Assembly (NCBI GenBank): GCA_039707465.1
Contig: CM077647.1
Location: forward strand, 114,202,110-114,266,109
Source of the DNA: Rhabdophis nuchalis
Taxonomy: Eukaryota; Chordata; Lepidosauria; Squamata; Natricidae
Direction of reading: 5' to 3'
Length of the DNA stretch: 64,000 nt
Below the pieces are notes generated by a model that saw nothing but the letters and a program-made list of their open reading frames with translations, was not told the origin of the DNA and did no database searches. Positions 34,481 through 47,071 of the stretch are shown one piece after another. The stretch's first letter is position 1. Each line of letters starts with the position of its first letter. Position numbers and translations under genes: made by a program.

Positions 34481-34800
34481 TATTGCTTTCTTCCCTTATT
34501 AGTACCACGTGATTTCCATCCAACTGGCAGAAAAAGCCCAACAGATTTTTACCCGCCTTCAATACTGTTGGAATAATTTGGGAGGGGAGAATGTAGGTTT
34601 GTCTCATATGTGGACTAGGGATATAGCAGAAGAAGAATATAGGCTGGGCATATTTGGGCTCTAGTTAAATGCTGTTGGGGACAAAACCTAAATCTCTTGC
34701 CTCTGCCTTCCAGATGTTTTAATCTTTGGGCCCTGTCAATATTATCTAACTAAACCACTCCTCCCCCAGATGACTGCTGTAGAGTGAGAGTTTTTCTTTC

Positions 34801-34803
34801 TAT

Positions 34804-34858
<55 letters not shown>

Positions 34859-34861
34859 TTA
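34801..34861. repeat. (TATT)n microsatellite at a LINE tail
   Basis: About 60 bp of TTTA units directly at the 3' end of the minus-strand LINE that follows. Confidence 0.95.
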
Positions 34862-35910
34862 GTCAAATTTATATAACCGCACCCTCTCCCCGAAGGGACC
34901 CGGGGCGGTGCACAGGAAGTTAAAACAAACAATATAAAATATAAATAATTAATATCAAATTAAATAGGTTATCCCTGTGCTAAAATTTACAAAGTTTAGA
35001 ACATGATCTATTAAAAACCCAATTAAAACAATTTATAATGCAGACTGAAGGCTAGGAAAATAACAGGCCAAACCGGCCTGATGGAAAAGGAGTGTCTTTA
35101 ATTTCTGGCGGAAGGTGCGGAGGTCCGTGGTTGTTCTGAGGTCGGGGGGTAGGTCGTTCCAGAGGGTTGGGCCGCCACAGAGAAGGCCCTTCCCCTGGGC
35201 GTCGCCCGCTGGCATTGCCTAGTGGACGGCACCCAGAGAAGTCCCTCTCTGTGGGAGCGAATCGGCCGCAGGGATGTATGAGGTAGAATGCGGTCTCGCA
35301 GGTAGCTTGGTCCCGTGCCATGGAGCGCTTTAAAGATGGTGATCAACACCTTGAAGCGCACCCGAAAGACTACAGGTAACCAGTGCAGCTTGCGCAGGAG
35401 CGGTGTTACATGGGAATATCTAGACGTTCCCAAGATCGCCCGCGCGGCCGCATTCTGGACCAGCTGCAGTCTTTGGGTGCACCCCAAGGGGAGCCCCATG
35501 TAGAGAGCATTACAGTGGTCTAGCTGGGATGTCACAAGCGCGTGAGTGACTGTGCGAAGGGCGTCCCGGTCCAATAAGTGACGCAACTGCCGCACCAGGC
35601 GTACCTGGTGGAAAGCCCCCCTGGCCACAGCTGTAACGTGATCTTGCATAGACAGCCGGGTATCCAGGAGGACGCCTAGGTTGCGTGCCCGATCCACGGG
35701 GGCCAGATGTTCGCCCCCTATGGCGCCGGAAACCACAGCCACTCGGTCTTGGACGGGTTGAGTTTGAGTCTGTTGCTTCCCATCCAGATCCGTACGGATT
35801 CCAGACATCGGGACATCACTTCAACGGCATCGTTGGGGTGGTTTGGGGTAGAAAGGTACAGCTGCGTGTCATCAGCGTAGATGTGGTACTCTTATCCATG
35901 ATCTGTGTGT
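34862..35910 (-). mobile_element. L2/CR1-group LINE, 5'-truncated, long open C-terminal frame
   Basis: A 236-codon minus-strand frame (35808-35098) reads ...RNLGVLLDTRLSMQDHV, ALVTSQLDHCNALYMGLP, QNAAARAILGTSRYSHVTPL and LRKLHWLPV, then GTGPSYLRDRI. This is the region after the reverse-transcriptase catalytic core. A one-base shift near the end moves the terminal WNDLPPDLRTTTDLRTFRQK segment to another frame. It is the best-preserved copy of the family here, so it is probably young. Confidence 0.88.
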
Positions 35911-36429
35911 TTGCTTCCAGAGCAGGTATTTTGGCACCATGCTGTGTTTTCATACAATACTAGGCAACACTCTGGATGCATTAGTTTGTCAATGGAACTT
36001 TTAAAGAGTTTTGAAGGAAAATGCTTAGTTTAAATAAGTTAAAATACTTTTAATCTGTTTTGTAAAGAGTGGGAAATTAATAGTGTCTATTATATTAACA
36101 GCGTTCAAATGGGGGGATGTTATGCGTATATAGATTGGTCTTTTTTTCTAAGACACTTTTTCTTTTTAATGCCTTGTTTGTTGTGTTGTTTCTTTAAAAA
36201 AAATATTTTGGTATTTTAACTTTCCTTGAATAAGTTAAATAAAGAAATAATAACTAAAAATTTAATGGCAAGAAATGTGGATATTGTAAACCAAAATATT
36301 TGACAAGTGTTTCCTTTTGATGAAAGGTAAAAACTATTGTCATTTCCATGAATGTAGAATGTAGAATAATTTAGGATACTCTAACTAGTTTTCAAGACTA
36401 ATGGAGAGATGAAATTAGGAATATATTGC

Positions 36430-36500
36430 AATATGGGTCCTTTTTAGGAGAAGGGCGGGGTATAAATTTAATTAAATAAATAAATAAATAAATAAATATG
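36430..36500 (+). mobile_element. L2/CR1-group LINE 3' end, short
   Basis: GAGAAGGGCGGGGTATAAAT followed by an AAAT-unit tail, on the plus strand. Flanking 35911-36429 is AT-rich and unrecognised. Confidence 0.65.
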
Positions 36501-36649
36501 TTATTGACTAGAGATTTTTTATCTTCTATATTATGAACTTTCAGTAATTATAGTCTTCCTTCTTCACTTTTCACCTACTTATGGTTGCCTTCTCAATGAT
36601 TATTTTACCTAAGTATTGACCAGCATTGGTTCATATATTAATGCACTTA

Positions 36650-37986
36650 TCTATATAAATAAAAATGTAAAATAGTTTGTACGAATCCATTAATCTCAAA
36701 AACTACTGGATCGATTTACACCAAACTTTCACACAATGTAGCCAAGGACTTCCGATAATAGAATAGCTACTCATTTTGTGCCTAGCAAACGTGTATCGTG
36801 TGTTAGGTAAACACAAATAAAAGGTACTAACTGAAAAATGTTTTTACTCCCTGTAACTCCGCCCACCAACAGTCATTAACTACGGAGGCCTCTTAGGGCC
36901 AAAAAGGCACTGGAGTCAAACTATTCTCCAAAGCACCTGAGGGCAGAACAAGAAGCAATGGGTGGAAACTAATCAAGGAGAGAAGCAACTTAGAACTGAG
37001 GAGAAATTTCCTGACAGTTAGAACAATTAACCAGTGGAAGAGAAATTGCCTCCAGAAGTTGTGAATGCCCCAACACTGGAAGTCTTCAAGAAGATGTTGG
37101 ATAGCCATTTGTCTGAAATGGTATCGGGCTTCCTGCCTAGGCAGGGAGTTGGACTAGATGACCTCCGAGGTCCCTTCCAACTCTGCTATTGTATTATTGT
37201 ATTACAGTAGGTAGGTAGATAGGGGAATAGAGAGAGAGGGTTGCCACAAAGAAGAGGGAGTCAAACTATTCTCCAAAGCACCGGAGGGCAGAACACGTAG
37301 CAATAGGTGGAAACTAATCAAGGAGAGAAGCAACTTAGAACTGAAGAGAAATTTCCTGACAGTTAGAACAATTAACCAGTGGAAGAGAAATTGCCTCTGG
37401 AAGTTGTGAATGCCCCAACACTGGAAGTCTTCAAGAAGATGTTGGATAGCCATTTGTCTGAAATGGTATAGGGCTTCCTGCCTAGGAAAGGAGTTGGACT
37501 AGATGACCTCCAAGGTCCCTTCCAACTCTGCTATTGTATTATTGTATTATAGTAGGTAGGTAGATAGGGGAATATATAGATAGGGAGAAATACATTAGGT
37601 AGGTAGGTATGTAGATAGAGGGATAGATAGGGAGAAATACGGTAGGTAGGTTGGTAGGTAGGGGGATAGATAGATAGGGAACAGCACAGTAGGTATGTAG
37701 GTAGGTAGGTAGGTGTATAGATAGATAGCGAGAAATACAGTAGGTAGGTAGGTAGAGGGATAGAGAGGGGGAAATACGGTAGGTAGATAGGTAGATAGAG
37801 GGAGAAAGGAAGAAATACAGTATGTAGGTAGGTAGAGGGATAGATAGAGAGGGAGAAATACAGTAGGTAGGTAGGTTGGGGGTTATATGGTGGTTGTGTG
37901 TATGTGTGCAAGTGTAGATCTACACACAGATTGATTGGACATTTAACCAGACTGGGCCACAGCAACGCGTGGCCGGGTATAGCTAG
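36650..37986 (+). mobile_element. Non-autonomous Helitron 1
   Basis: It begins TCTATATAAATAAAAATG after an A and ends GGGTATAGCTAG before a T, the A/T target preference and TC...CTAG termini of Helitrons. A GGCCAC/GTGGCC stem lies eight bases before CTAG. It has no Rep/helicase coding. The cargo is two CR1 3' ends (about 36890-37200 and 37250-37550) and a GGTA minisatellite (37550-37880). Confidence 0.82.
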
Positions 37987-39745
37987 TTTTAAAATAAATT
38001 ATTTGCATTTATTGCCCTCCATTCATGTTACTCTGCACTTACATTGATCTGAATCTTCTGCAATAAAAAACTAAATCTTTCACTTAGGAAAGATAAGTGA
38101 ATCAAAGATAAGCAAATCTAAGCCTTTGCTCATATTATCATGTTGAATCCTAACAGAACATTCTTAGTAAAAGAAACATCAATAAATATATATTCAATTT
38201 ATTTTTATGAATACACACATACAATGTTCATTGATTTACTTAAGTACTTTTTGTTGTTTATTTACTATTTATTTATATAATCTATATTATAATCTTCCCT
38301 CTTTTTCTTTCATTCTGAAAACGGCCAAATTCATTTTGGTGGTAGGCATTTTATTTTTGCAAATAGCCTGATCAAGTAATTTTTTTTAAAAAAAAAGCAC
38401 TTTCTCTTATCTTCAGCAAAGTATATCATTTTTCCTCAGAGGAGATACTTTTTTTGACGTTAAAAGCTGAAGCATCCTAATTTACTAGAATGTTGTTACT
38501 TTTTTATCTGTGATCCAACTAAACTGAATTGATTTTTTTTTTCATTTTTGTAACTATTAAACCAATAAATAACTCTGCTTCAAATATGAATGCCTTTTGT
38601 TACCTTACATTTCATTTCATAATGTTATCTCTATTCGAGCACCAACCTGATATAGTCATTACGTGCTAAATTAGGAGTAAAGAAAGATTTTTCTGTCCCA
38701 CCCCTTGGGCATGAAAATCACAAGTCAATCTTAGCCCCCTCCCCTCCTGAAAAACATCAGAACCAACTGAAATCAGAAGCAGTCATAGTCACAAAATGCA
38801 TTACGGATTCATTGTGTAAATAACAATACAAACAAGTATAGCCTACAATCAAACAGAAAAAGGCCCATCAATATTTCATAAACGTGTATCTTGCCTCTGC
38901 CCTTCATTAGCCTCATCGGCTGTCCTTGAGCCTCCCAAGTCATAAATGGTAATAAAAGTCATAAATAGGCACAAATGAGTCAAGAAATCCAAATGGGTGC
39001 AAACATAATCCAGTATTGCATAAGTAATACGTAAAAGAAATGGTTCTCCATCTGAAATCAAGAAGCAAAATACTTCAACACATTTGTCTCTTATTTCAAT
39101 TGGGGAAAATCAGGAAAAAATATGCTACTAAAAGTGCACAGTTTTGCTGCTGAGGTTTGGCAGAATGATCTTGAGATGTTGGGAATAATAAAAATAAGAT
39201 TTGGTCACTGTTCTCTGGACAAAGGGGAGGCAAAAAAGCAAGATGGCAATTGCACCCACACAAATTATGTGATGCCCCTTTGTTTATGCATGGAAAAAGG
39301 TGAGGAGGAATCTGTGCCATCTAGTTTTTACAAATGTCACTATTTCAAGACCCACAAGAATCCTATAGCTATCAGTTACTTATCTCTTTACTAAACTGAA
39401 AAATGTTCCATGTTTTGGAGGCCTAAGAGTAGACACATGACATTGGGAAAGTCATTTGGAATCAGAATTATATTTATAGAAATATTTAGAATGAGGATTA
39501 TTGCTTCTGATTATGTCCTTCTGAAATTATAATGATATCATTATAGCAGTTCATTCACCATTTTCCATTGCTAAGCTGAGTTTGCTATCATCCCACACAT
39601 TCAATGGACAAGGTACCTGATTAGTAACAAAAGGAAAATGGAAATGATGTTCTTTTCCAAATTCCTATCACACCAATTCTTAGATATCAACCATTCCATT
39701 TTATCTGTATATTTTATCTATATATTATTGCAATTATATTTGTCA
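37987..39745. other. Spacer between the two inverted Helitrons
   Basis: 1.76 kb of AT-rich sequence with small open frames only. No repeat family is recognised. Confidence 0.4.
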
Positions 39746-41129
39746 CTAGCTATACCCGGCCACGCGTTGCTGTGGCCCAGTCTGGTTAAATGTCCAACCA
39801 ATCTGTGTGTAGATCTACACCTGCACACATACACACAACCACCATATAACCCCCAACCTACCTACCTACTGTATTTCTCCCTCTCTATCTATCCCTCTAC
39901 CTACCTACATACTGTATTTCTTCCTTTCTCCCTCTATCTATCTATCTACCTACCGTATTTCCCCCTCTCTATCCCTTTACCTACCTACCTACCTATTGTA
40001 TTTCTCTCTCTCTCTCTATTCCTCTACCTACCTATCTACTGTATTTCTCGCTATCTATCTATCCCCCTACCTACCTACCTACATACCTACTGTGCTGTTC
40101 CCTATCTATCTATCCCCCTACCTACCAACCTACCAACCGTATTTCTCCCTATCTATCCCTCTATCTACATACCTACCTACCTAATGTATTTCTCCCTATC
40201 TATATATTCCCCTATCTACCTACCTACTATAATACAATAATACAATAGCAGAGTTGGAAGGGACCTTGGAGGTCATCTAGTCCAACTCCTTTCCTAGGCA
40301 GGAAGCCCTATACCATTTCAGACAAATGGCTATCCAACATCTTCTTGAAGACTTCCAGTGTTAGGGCATTCACAACTTCCAGAGGCAATTTCTCTTCCAC
40401 TGGTTAATTGTTCTAACTGTCAGGAAATTTCTCCTCAGTTCTAAGTTTCTTCTCTCCTTGATTAGTTTCCACCCATTGCTTCTTGTTCTGCCCTCAGGTG
40501 CTTTGGAGAATAGTTTGACTCCCTCTTCTTTGTGGCAACCCTCTCTCTCTATTCCCCTATCTACCTATCTACTGTAATACAATAATATAATAGCAGAGTT
40601 GGAAGGGACCTCGGAGGTCATCTAGTCCAACTCCCTGCCTAGGCAGGAAGCCCTATACCATTTCAGACAAATGGCTATCCAACATCTTCTTGAAGACCTG
40701 CAGTGTTGGGGCATTCACAACTTCTGGAGGCAATTTCTCTTCCATTGGTTAATTGTTCTAACTGTCAGGAAATTTCTCTTCAGTTCTAAGTTGCTTCTCT
40801 CCTTGATTAGTTTCCACCCATTGCTTCTTGTTCTGCCCTCAGGTGCTTTGGAGAATAGTTTGACTCCAGTGCCTTTTTGGCCCTAAGAGGCCTCCGTAGT
40901 TAATGACTGTTGGTGGGCAGAGTTACAGGGAGTAAAAACATTTTTCAGTTAGTACCTTTTATTTGTGTTTACCTAACACACTATACACGTTTGCTAGGCA
41001 CAAAATGAGTAGCTATTCTATTATCGGAAGTCCTTGACTACATTGTGTGAACGTTTGGTGTAAATCGGTCCAGTAGTTTTTGAGATTAGTGGATTCGTGC
41101 AAACTATTTTACATTTTTATTTATATAGA
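39746..41129 (-). mobile_element. Non-autonomous Helitron 2, inverted relative to Helitron 1
   Basis: The plus strand begins CTAGCTATACCCGGCCACGC after an A and ends TTTTATTTATATAGA before a T, the complement of Helitron 1. The same two CR1 pieces (about 40240-40550 and 40575-40880) and minisatellite (39850-40230) occur in matching order. The two are copies of one chimeric Helitron, with length differences mainly in the minisatellite. Confidence 0.82.
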
Positions 41130-42265
41130 TGACCCTTACAGGGACAAAGTGGTATATCATAAATTCAACAGATTTGAAATAACATGCCTCAAATGATCTA
41201 ATGTACACAATGTGACCAAAATCCAGAACCCATGACTCCAAGGGAATGAAGTTTGGAAAAGTTGCGACTTCTTCAGTGTCATTGAATATGCATTTGTTTA
41301 ATAAATAATTAATAAATATTATTGGCTGCTGCACTGCTGAAAACAGATAAGGCAAAGGACAACATGTACTAACTGACTAACTGCAATGGTGAATGCATGA
41401 CTGAGAGAAATGCTACAAAGGTCATCAGTGTTGTACAGATACTTTTTTCATCACTGTTGTAAGTGTAAATGGTCATTGTTTGAGGTAGAAGCTAAAGGAA
41501 GACTACTTATAGTGGAGATAGAAATTAAAGCTGAAACCTAACTCCCATCTCACAAAAAGTGTGTCCAATCACACTTGGCCAATAAAAAATTTCATTCTAA
41601 TTCATTCTACCAGTTTAGCAGATAGTTCTTTACTGCCTAGGGCATTTACCGACCTATCCACAGGAAACAAGTAAGGAAGAGATTTACATAACGTTGGATG
41701 CAACTAATGCAAATATGGTAAGAGCTAGTGTAAACATAAGGATTAACGAAGAAGAATTAATATATGTATAAAATACTTTTTCTACATTTAGGATCATGGA
41801 AAGTCTGCCTGAATGAATTGTTTAATAAAGTCCATACTTCTATAGCCTTGCAGGAAAATGTGGGTCTTAGGGAAAGCTCGGACTCAATGATCAAGCTGAC
41901 AGAGTAACTTCAAAGGCCAGAGTCTTGGGAGAGACCTTCGAAATCTGTTCACACCCTACAAATAAATAAGCAATAATTTCTGATTAAGATTATAGCATGA
42001 GATGCTGATCCTTCAAAGAGCTAAGGAAAGCTGCACATTCTATGTTAAAGGAAGTGTTTAAAACCTATTTCAGCAAGAAAAAAAAGCTAAGGGAATCATC
42101 AGGAGGTTGGATTAAGTAATTTACAATAGGTACACTAAAACATTAAACATTGCTGAGTTTTTAAAATTGCCATTACAAATAAAGATTTGACAAAGGAATA
42201 TTGAGATCATATTAGCATCTCATGACTAATCCTTAGGTCCTCCTCCCTTATTTCAGCAAAATAAA
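41130..42265. other. Intergenic, nothing recognised
   Basis: AT-rich with short open frames only. Confidence 0.4.
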
Positions 42266-42269
42266 TAAA

Positions 42270-42825
42270 TAAATATAATTTATTCTCCAAGGCACCTGGG
42301 GGCAGGACAAGAAGCAATGGGTGGAAACTAATCAAGGAGAGAAGCAACTTAGAAATAAGGAGAAATTTCCTGACAGTTAGAACAATTAACCTCTGGAACA
42401 GCTTGCCTCCAGAAGTTGTGAATGCCCCAACCCTGGAAGTCTTTAAAAAGATGTTAGATAGCCATTTGTCTGAAATGGTATAAGGTTCCTGCCCACGCTG
42501 GGGGTTGGACTAGAAGACCTACAAGGTCCCTTCCAACTCTGCTATTGTATTGTATTGTATAACACTGCAAGTCTTCCAGAAGAGGTTGGATAGCCATTTG
42601 TCTGAAGTTGTGTAGGGTTTCCTGCCTAAGCAGGGGGTTGGACTAGAAGACCTCCAAGGTCCCTTCCAACTCTGCTATTGTATTGTATTGTATAACACTG
42701 CAAGTCTTCCAGAAGAGGTTGGATAGCCATTTGTCTGAAGTTGTGTAGAGTTTCCTGCCTAGGCAGGGGGTTGGACTAGAAGACCTCCAAGGTCCCTTCC
42801 AAATCTGCTATTCTATAATGAAACT
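42270..42825 (+). mobile_element. CR1 3' ends with a 133-bp tandem duplication
   Basis: A CR1 3' end on the plus strand (to about 42555) is followed by two further copies of its last part. The string AACACTGCAAGTCTTCC appears at 42561 and 42694. Each copy carries TTGGACTAGAAGACCTCCAA and ends in a TATTG run. Confidence 0.8.
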
Positions 42826-43520
42826 GATGTGAAACTTTGCTGAAAGTTTTGTTTTTGCTGACAATCAAGGTCATATGGAATCAGCTATAGACCCACTTCA
42901 TGAATAAATTCTTGAAACTGTATTTTCAGCTGCTATCAGATGGAATTGTTATGAACAATTTGTAGCCATTATTCAATAATGATATTGGCCTATAGTTTCT
43001 TGTTCAAAATCAATTTTGCCCCTCTTTAGTTATTAGTGCTATGTTGACCTCTTTGGCATCTTTTTTTCTCCCCTGAAAAGTTCATTATGTCTTGTAAAGG
43101 TTGTAAATTTTCTTCTTAAAATGTTCATAATGAAACTCTGATATTTCATCTGGTCCAAACATCTTCTCTAGTTTAATCTTTATATATATATATATAACTT
43201 TAGAAACTCTTCTTATTGTTAGAGGGTAATTCATAATCTGTCCCTATTTTATTGTAATCCTTGGTAAATGTTGTTTCTTTAGATACTTATTTGTTTCTCT
43301 AGAGAGATGTCAATTTCTTTATATGTTGGAATAATATTGATTAAATGTTTTTTTATTTTTTTATTGATTTTCAAAAGTTGTAAATAAAAAGTTAAATTAA
43401 TAAGAAAGAAAAGGTTTGGGAAAGAAAAAAGATCAAGAGAAAAAGAACTGCAAAATGAAAAAGGCAAAGAAAATAGAAAAATGAATTAAAAATATGTCAA
43501 ACTCTTAATCTAAGGTTAAT
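42826..43520. other. Intergenic, AT-rich with a short (TA)n run
   Basis: A TATATATATATATATA run lies near 43185. Nothing else is recognised. Confidence 0.4.
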
Positions 43521-43859
43521 TGTTAGATCGTGTGATTGAGGGAGTCCAGACCAGGTTCGCTCTAACAAAATGCCGTTTATTCAGGCAGCGTTAAGAACAG
43601 GCAGAAACTATGTACACGAAACAAAAGGCGCGGTAGACAGGGGCTCCCGCATTTGACAGCTACTTATACTCGAGCTGTCAAACGGGGAGCCAATCGGATC
43701 ACAGCCAGACCGGGTTTCCCGCCAGTCGCGTCTTGGCCAATCAGGCGCGACTGGTGGTTTGACAGGTTGTTACAGCCTGTTACCAAGGCTTCTCCCAGCA
43801 GACTGGAAGACCTGCGGCTGGTCGTAAGTTGAGACCAGTCGCAGGTCGAGGACACAACA
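43521..43859 (-). mobile_element. LTR of the Ty3/gypsy element
   Basis: 339 bp bounded by TGTTAGATCG and GACACAACA, so TGTT...AACA on either strand. Read on the minus strand it starts TGTTGTGTCC just after a polypurine tract (43860-43873) and contains AATAAA near 43577. A perfect inverted repeat TTTGACAGCT/AGCTGTCAAA flanks a TATAAG motif near 43665. Only this 3' LTR is present. Confidence 0.8.
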
Positions 43860-44299
43860 CCCCTTTCCCCCCTCGGTCCGCGCATGCGTGGCTTGACTGT
43901 CAATCCAGGTAAGTGGAGCATGCGTAGACCGCTAAGTAGGCGGGGCGGCGCCGGGTCCGCCCAGACCGCCTCATTTGCTGCGGAGAGCCCGACGAGGTGA
44001 GTAGGTCCTGTGCAAGCTCCTCCCTTCGGGGAGTGGAGCTCCAGGCTGCAGCGTCAGAGGGGCCTACCCGAAGAGGTGGCGTCAGTTGGACCGGTAAGTC
44101 GGGGCGAGGGGGCGTGGCGGTCGGGGCATAGTTTGATGGTGAGTGCCGGTTGGTTGCGGCGTTAGTATCAGGGAGGCCTGAGTAGGCGAAGGCCTCGGCG
44201 GATGGGGCTGAAAGCCGGTTTGAGAGTCAACTGGCCCAACAGGGGCAACGTGGCAGGCCGGTACCGGTGCTGGGGGCCGTGGTGGCGGCAGGCGGCGCC

Positions 44300-45433
44300 T
44301 CAGTTGATCCAAGTGGCGCCGCCACTCGGATCCATCTGGGAGGTTGACCTAAAAGAGCATGGGCCCGTTATTTCAGAGACTGTTGCAGGGACCCACTTTG
44401 GATCCCCCGCATAGTAACGGGCGTACACCGGGTCCCCGGGCAGGAACAGGCGGGGAGGGGGAGCCCCCAGGTTGCAAGGCTGCACCTCGTTGTAGGATGG
44501 GTGCAGCCTGTCCAAGATAGTCCGCAGGCGGCGGCCCATCAAGAGCTCAGCGGGGCTCCTCCGGGTGGCCGGGCAAGGAGTGGAGTGCTGACCTAACAGG
44601 TAAGCAGCCACCCTTGCAGGCCAGTCCCCCTTGGTCATCCGTCCCAAGGCCTCCTTGGCCGAGCGGACGGCCCTCTCCGCCCGGCCGTTGGAGGCCAGAT
44701 GATAAGGGGCCACTGGCGCGTGGCGGATCCCTTGAGAGGCCAGGAATTCCTGGAAGGTGGTGGATTGGAACTGGGGCCCGTTGTCGGACACCACGATGTC
44801 CGGCAACCCGTGCGTCGTGAAGAGGCAACGCAATGCCCTGACCGTACTCTCCGCTGTTGTGGACGCCATCAGGATGACCTCCACCCAGCGGGAGTAGGCG
44901 TCCACGACCACCAGGAACGTCTGGCCTCGGAAGGGGCCGGCGAAATCCACGTGGAGCCTGGACCATGGGCTCCGGGGCATGTCCCACTCCCTGGGCGGCG
45001 CGACCAGAGGGGCAGGGCGGGAGGACTGGCAAGGGACACAGCCCCCGACCCAGGCCGCTACCCCCGCATCCATGCTGGGCCACCTCACATAGCTGCGGGC
45101 GAGCGCCTTCATCCGAGCTATGCCGGGGTGGTCCGCATGGAGCGTCCGGAACACCTGGTGACGGAGAAGGGGGGTATGATGACCCGGTCCCCCCAACACA
45201 AGCAGCCGCAGTGGAGCGAGAGCTCCAGCTGGCGTGACTTGTACGGCTGAAACTCTTCGACCACGCTGCCCTGAGGCCATCCTCGCAGGACCCAGGTGAA
45301 GACCTGGGACAGGACAGGGTCGGCCTTCGTCCGGGCAGCGACGTCCGAGGATGTCAATGGCAGACCGGAGTCTGCCACAGACAAGACGGACAGTGCCGGC
45401 ACCGGCTCCTCGTCCGCCTTGGGGAGGGGACAT
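44300..45433 (-). pseudogene. Gypsy pol fragment: integrase
   Basis: The frame includes the His/Cys zinc-binding region (HADHPG ... CVPC) and a D-D-E core with HVDFAGPF, SDNGPQF and GRAERAV. A C-terminal segment ending in a beta-rich FLPGDPVYARYY block follows. It is out of frame with the upstream RNase H part. Confidence 0.88.
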
Positions 45434-45625
45434 CTGCTCAGGGCATCGGCGTGCCCGAGCTGTTTGCCAGGACGGTAGTACAGCGTATAATTATACGCTG
45501 CCAGGAACTCCGTCCACCTGGTCATCCTGGGAGATAGGATGGGGGGGTGTCGGATGGTCACTGGCCAGAAGCCCAAGGACAGGCTTGTGGTCTGTGAAGA
45601 CAGCAAAAGTCCGACCATACAGGTA

Positions 45626-47071
45626 CTAGTGGAACTTTTTAATCCCGGACACTATAGCCAGGGCCTCCTTGTCGATCTGGCTATAGTTTCTCTCAGTGGG
45701 AGACATTGTCCGGGAGTAAAAAGCAATGGGGGCTTCCGAGCCATCTGGGAAGGAATGGCTCAGGATGGCCCCCAGGCCAAAGGGGGAGGCATCGCACACT
45801 AATGTCATAGGCAGCCTGTCATTATACTGGACGAGGACTGCCTCTGATGTAAGCGAGGCTTTGACAGCCGCGAACGCATTCGCTTCGCGGTTGCCCCAGC
45901 GCCAGGGCGCAGATCGATCGAGCAATCGATGTAGCGGCTCAGCTAGCGTTGCCTTATGAGGTAGAAAAGGCGCGTAAAAATTTAAGAGGCCGAGGAATGC
46001 CTGCAGCTTCGTCTTGGAGGCTGGCGTGGGGGCGTTCCTGATGGCCTCGACCTTCTTGGGAGTGGGGTGGATGCCCCGGGCATCAATCATGAAGCCCAGG
46101 AACTCCACCTCCGGCGCAGCAAAAACACATTTGCTGCGCTTCAATTTCAACCCCGCGCCCCTGAAAACACTGAGGACCTTCCTGAGTACTTTGGCGAGTT
46201 CTGAGACGCTGGAAGCAGCTATCAGAACGTCGTCAAAATACGGAACCACGCCTGGAAGCCCATGGAGCAAGCGCTCCATGAGGCTCTGGAAGATCCCCGG
46301 GGCGATGGACACACCGAATTGCAGTCGGCGACACCGGAAAGCCCCTCGGTGGGTGACGATGGTCTGCGCCTCTGCAGCAGCAGCATCCACCGGGAGCTGT
46401 TGGTAGGCCTGGGCCATATCCAGTTTTGCAAATATGCGACCGTGCCCCAGGGAATGGAGCAGGTACTGTACCACCGGAACTGGATATGGGTTCGCCTGGA
46501 GTCCACGGTTGATGGTTGACTTGTAGTCGGCGCAGATACGTACCGACCCGTCGGGCTCCAGCACGCCCTGCGCCACTAAACAGTCAAGTTCAGCCTCAAC
46601 CTTGGGCTTCAAGGCGAACGGCAGCCTGCGAGCCTTGAGCCTAATGGGTGCAACCTGGGGGTCGAGGTTGAGAGAGACAGGGGTGCCCACGTAGGAGCCC
46701 AACCGGCCGTCAAATACATCAGCGAAATCCTCCAAAACCCTGGAGATGGGGGAGGAAGCTGGAACGGAGTGGACCCCATGGACTGACAGGCCTAACGCCG
46801 GGAACCAATCTAGGCCGATGATGGCCGCTAGGGGGTCGGAGACCACTAAAATGGGTAACTTCCAACTGAAGGGCCCGTACTCCACCCTCAGGGAAATCTG
46901 GCCTAACGTGGGGATGGAAGCCCCCTGGTAATCCCTGAGGACTGTCAGTGGCGGGGAAAGACCATCCAGGGCCAGGCCGGGGCGTAACTTAGCTAGTTGG
47001 GCCTGAGAGATAATGGATCTCGAGGAGCCCGAGTCCACTTCCATGAGGACTCCCACCCCCTCCAGCTTCAC
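45626..47071 (-). pseudogene. Gypsy pol fragment: protease, reverse transcriptase, RNase H
   Basis: The open 481-codon frame holds the protease D-S-G motif near its start and the Y-F-D-D catalytic box of the reverse transcriptase. The RNase H first catalytic Asp sits in VCDASPFG. It stops at KKFH where related elements continue, so it is a broken polyprotein remnant. Confidence 0.88.
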
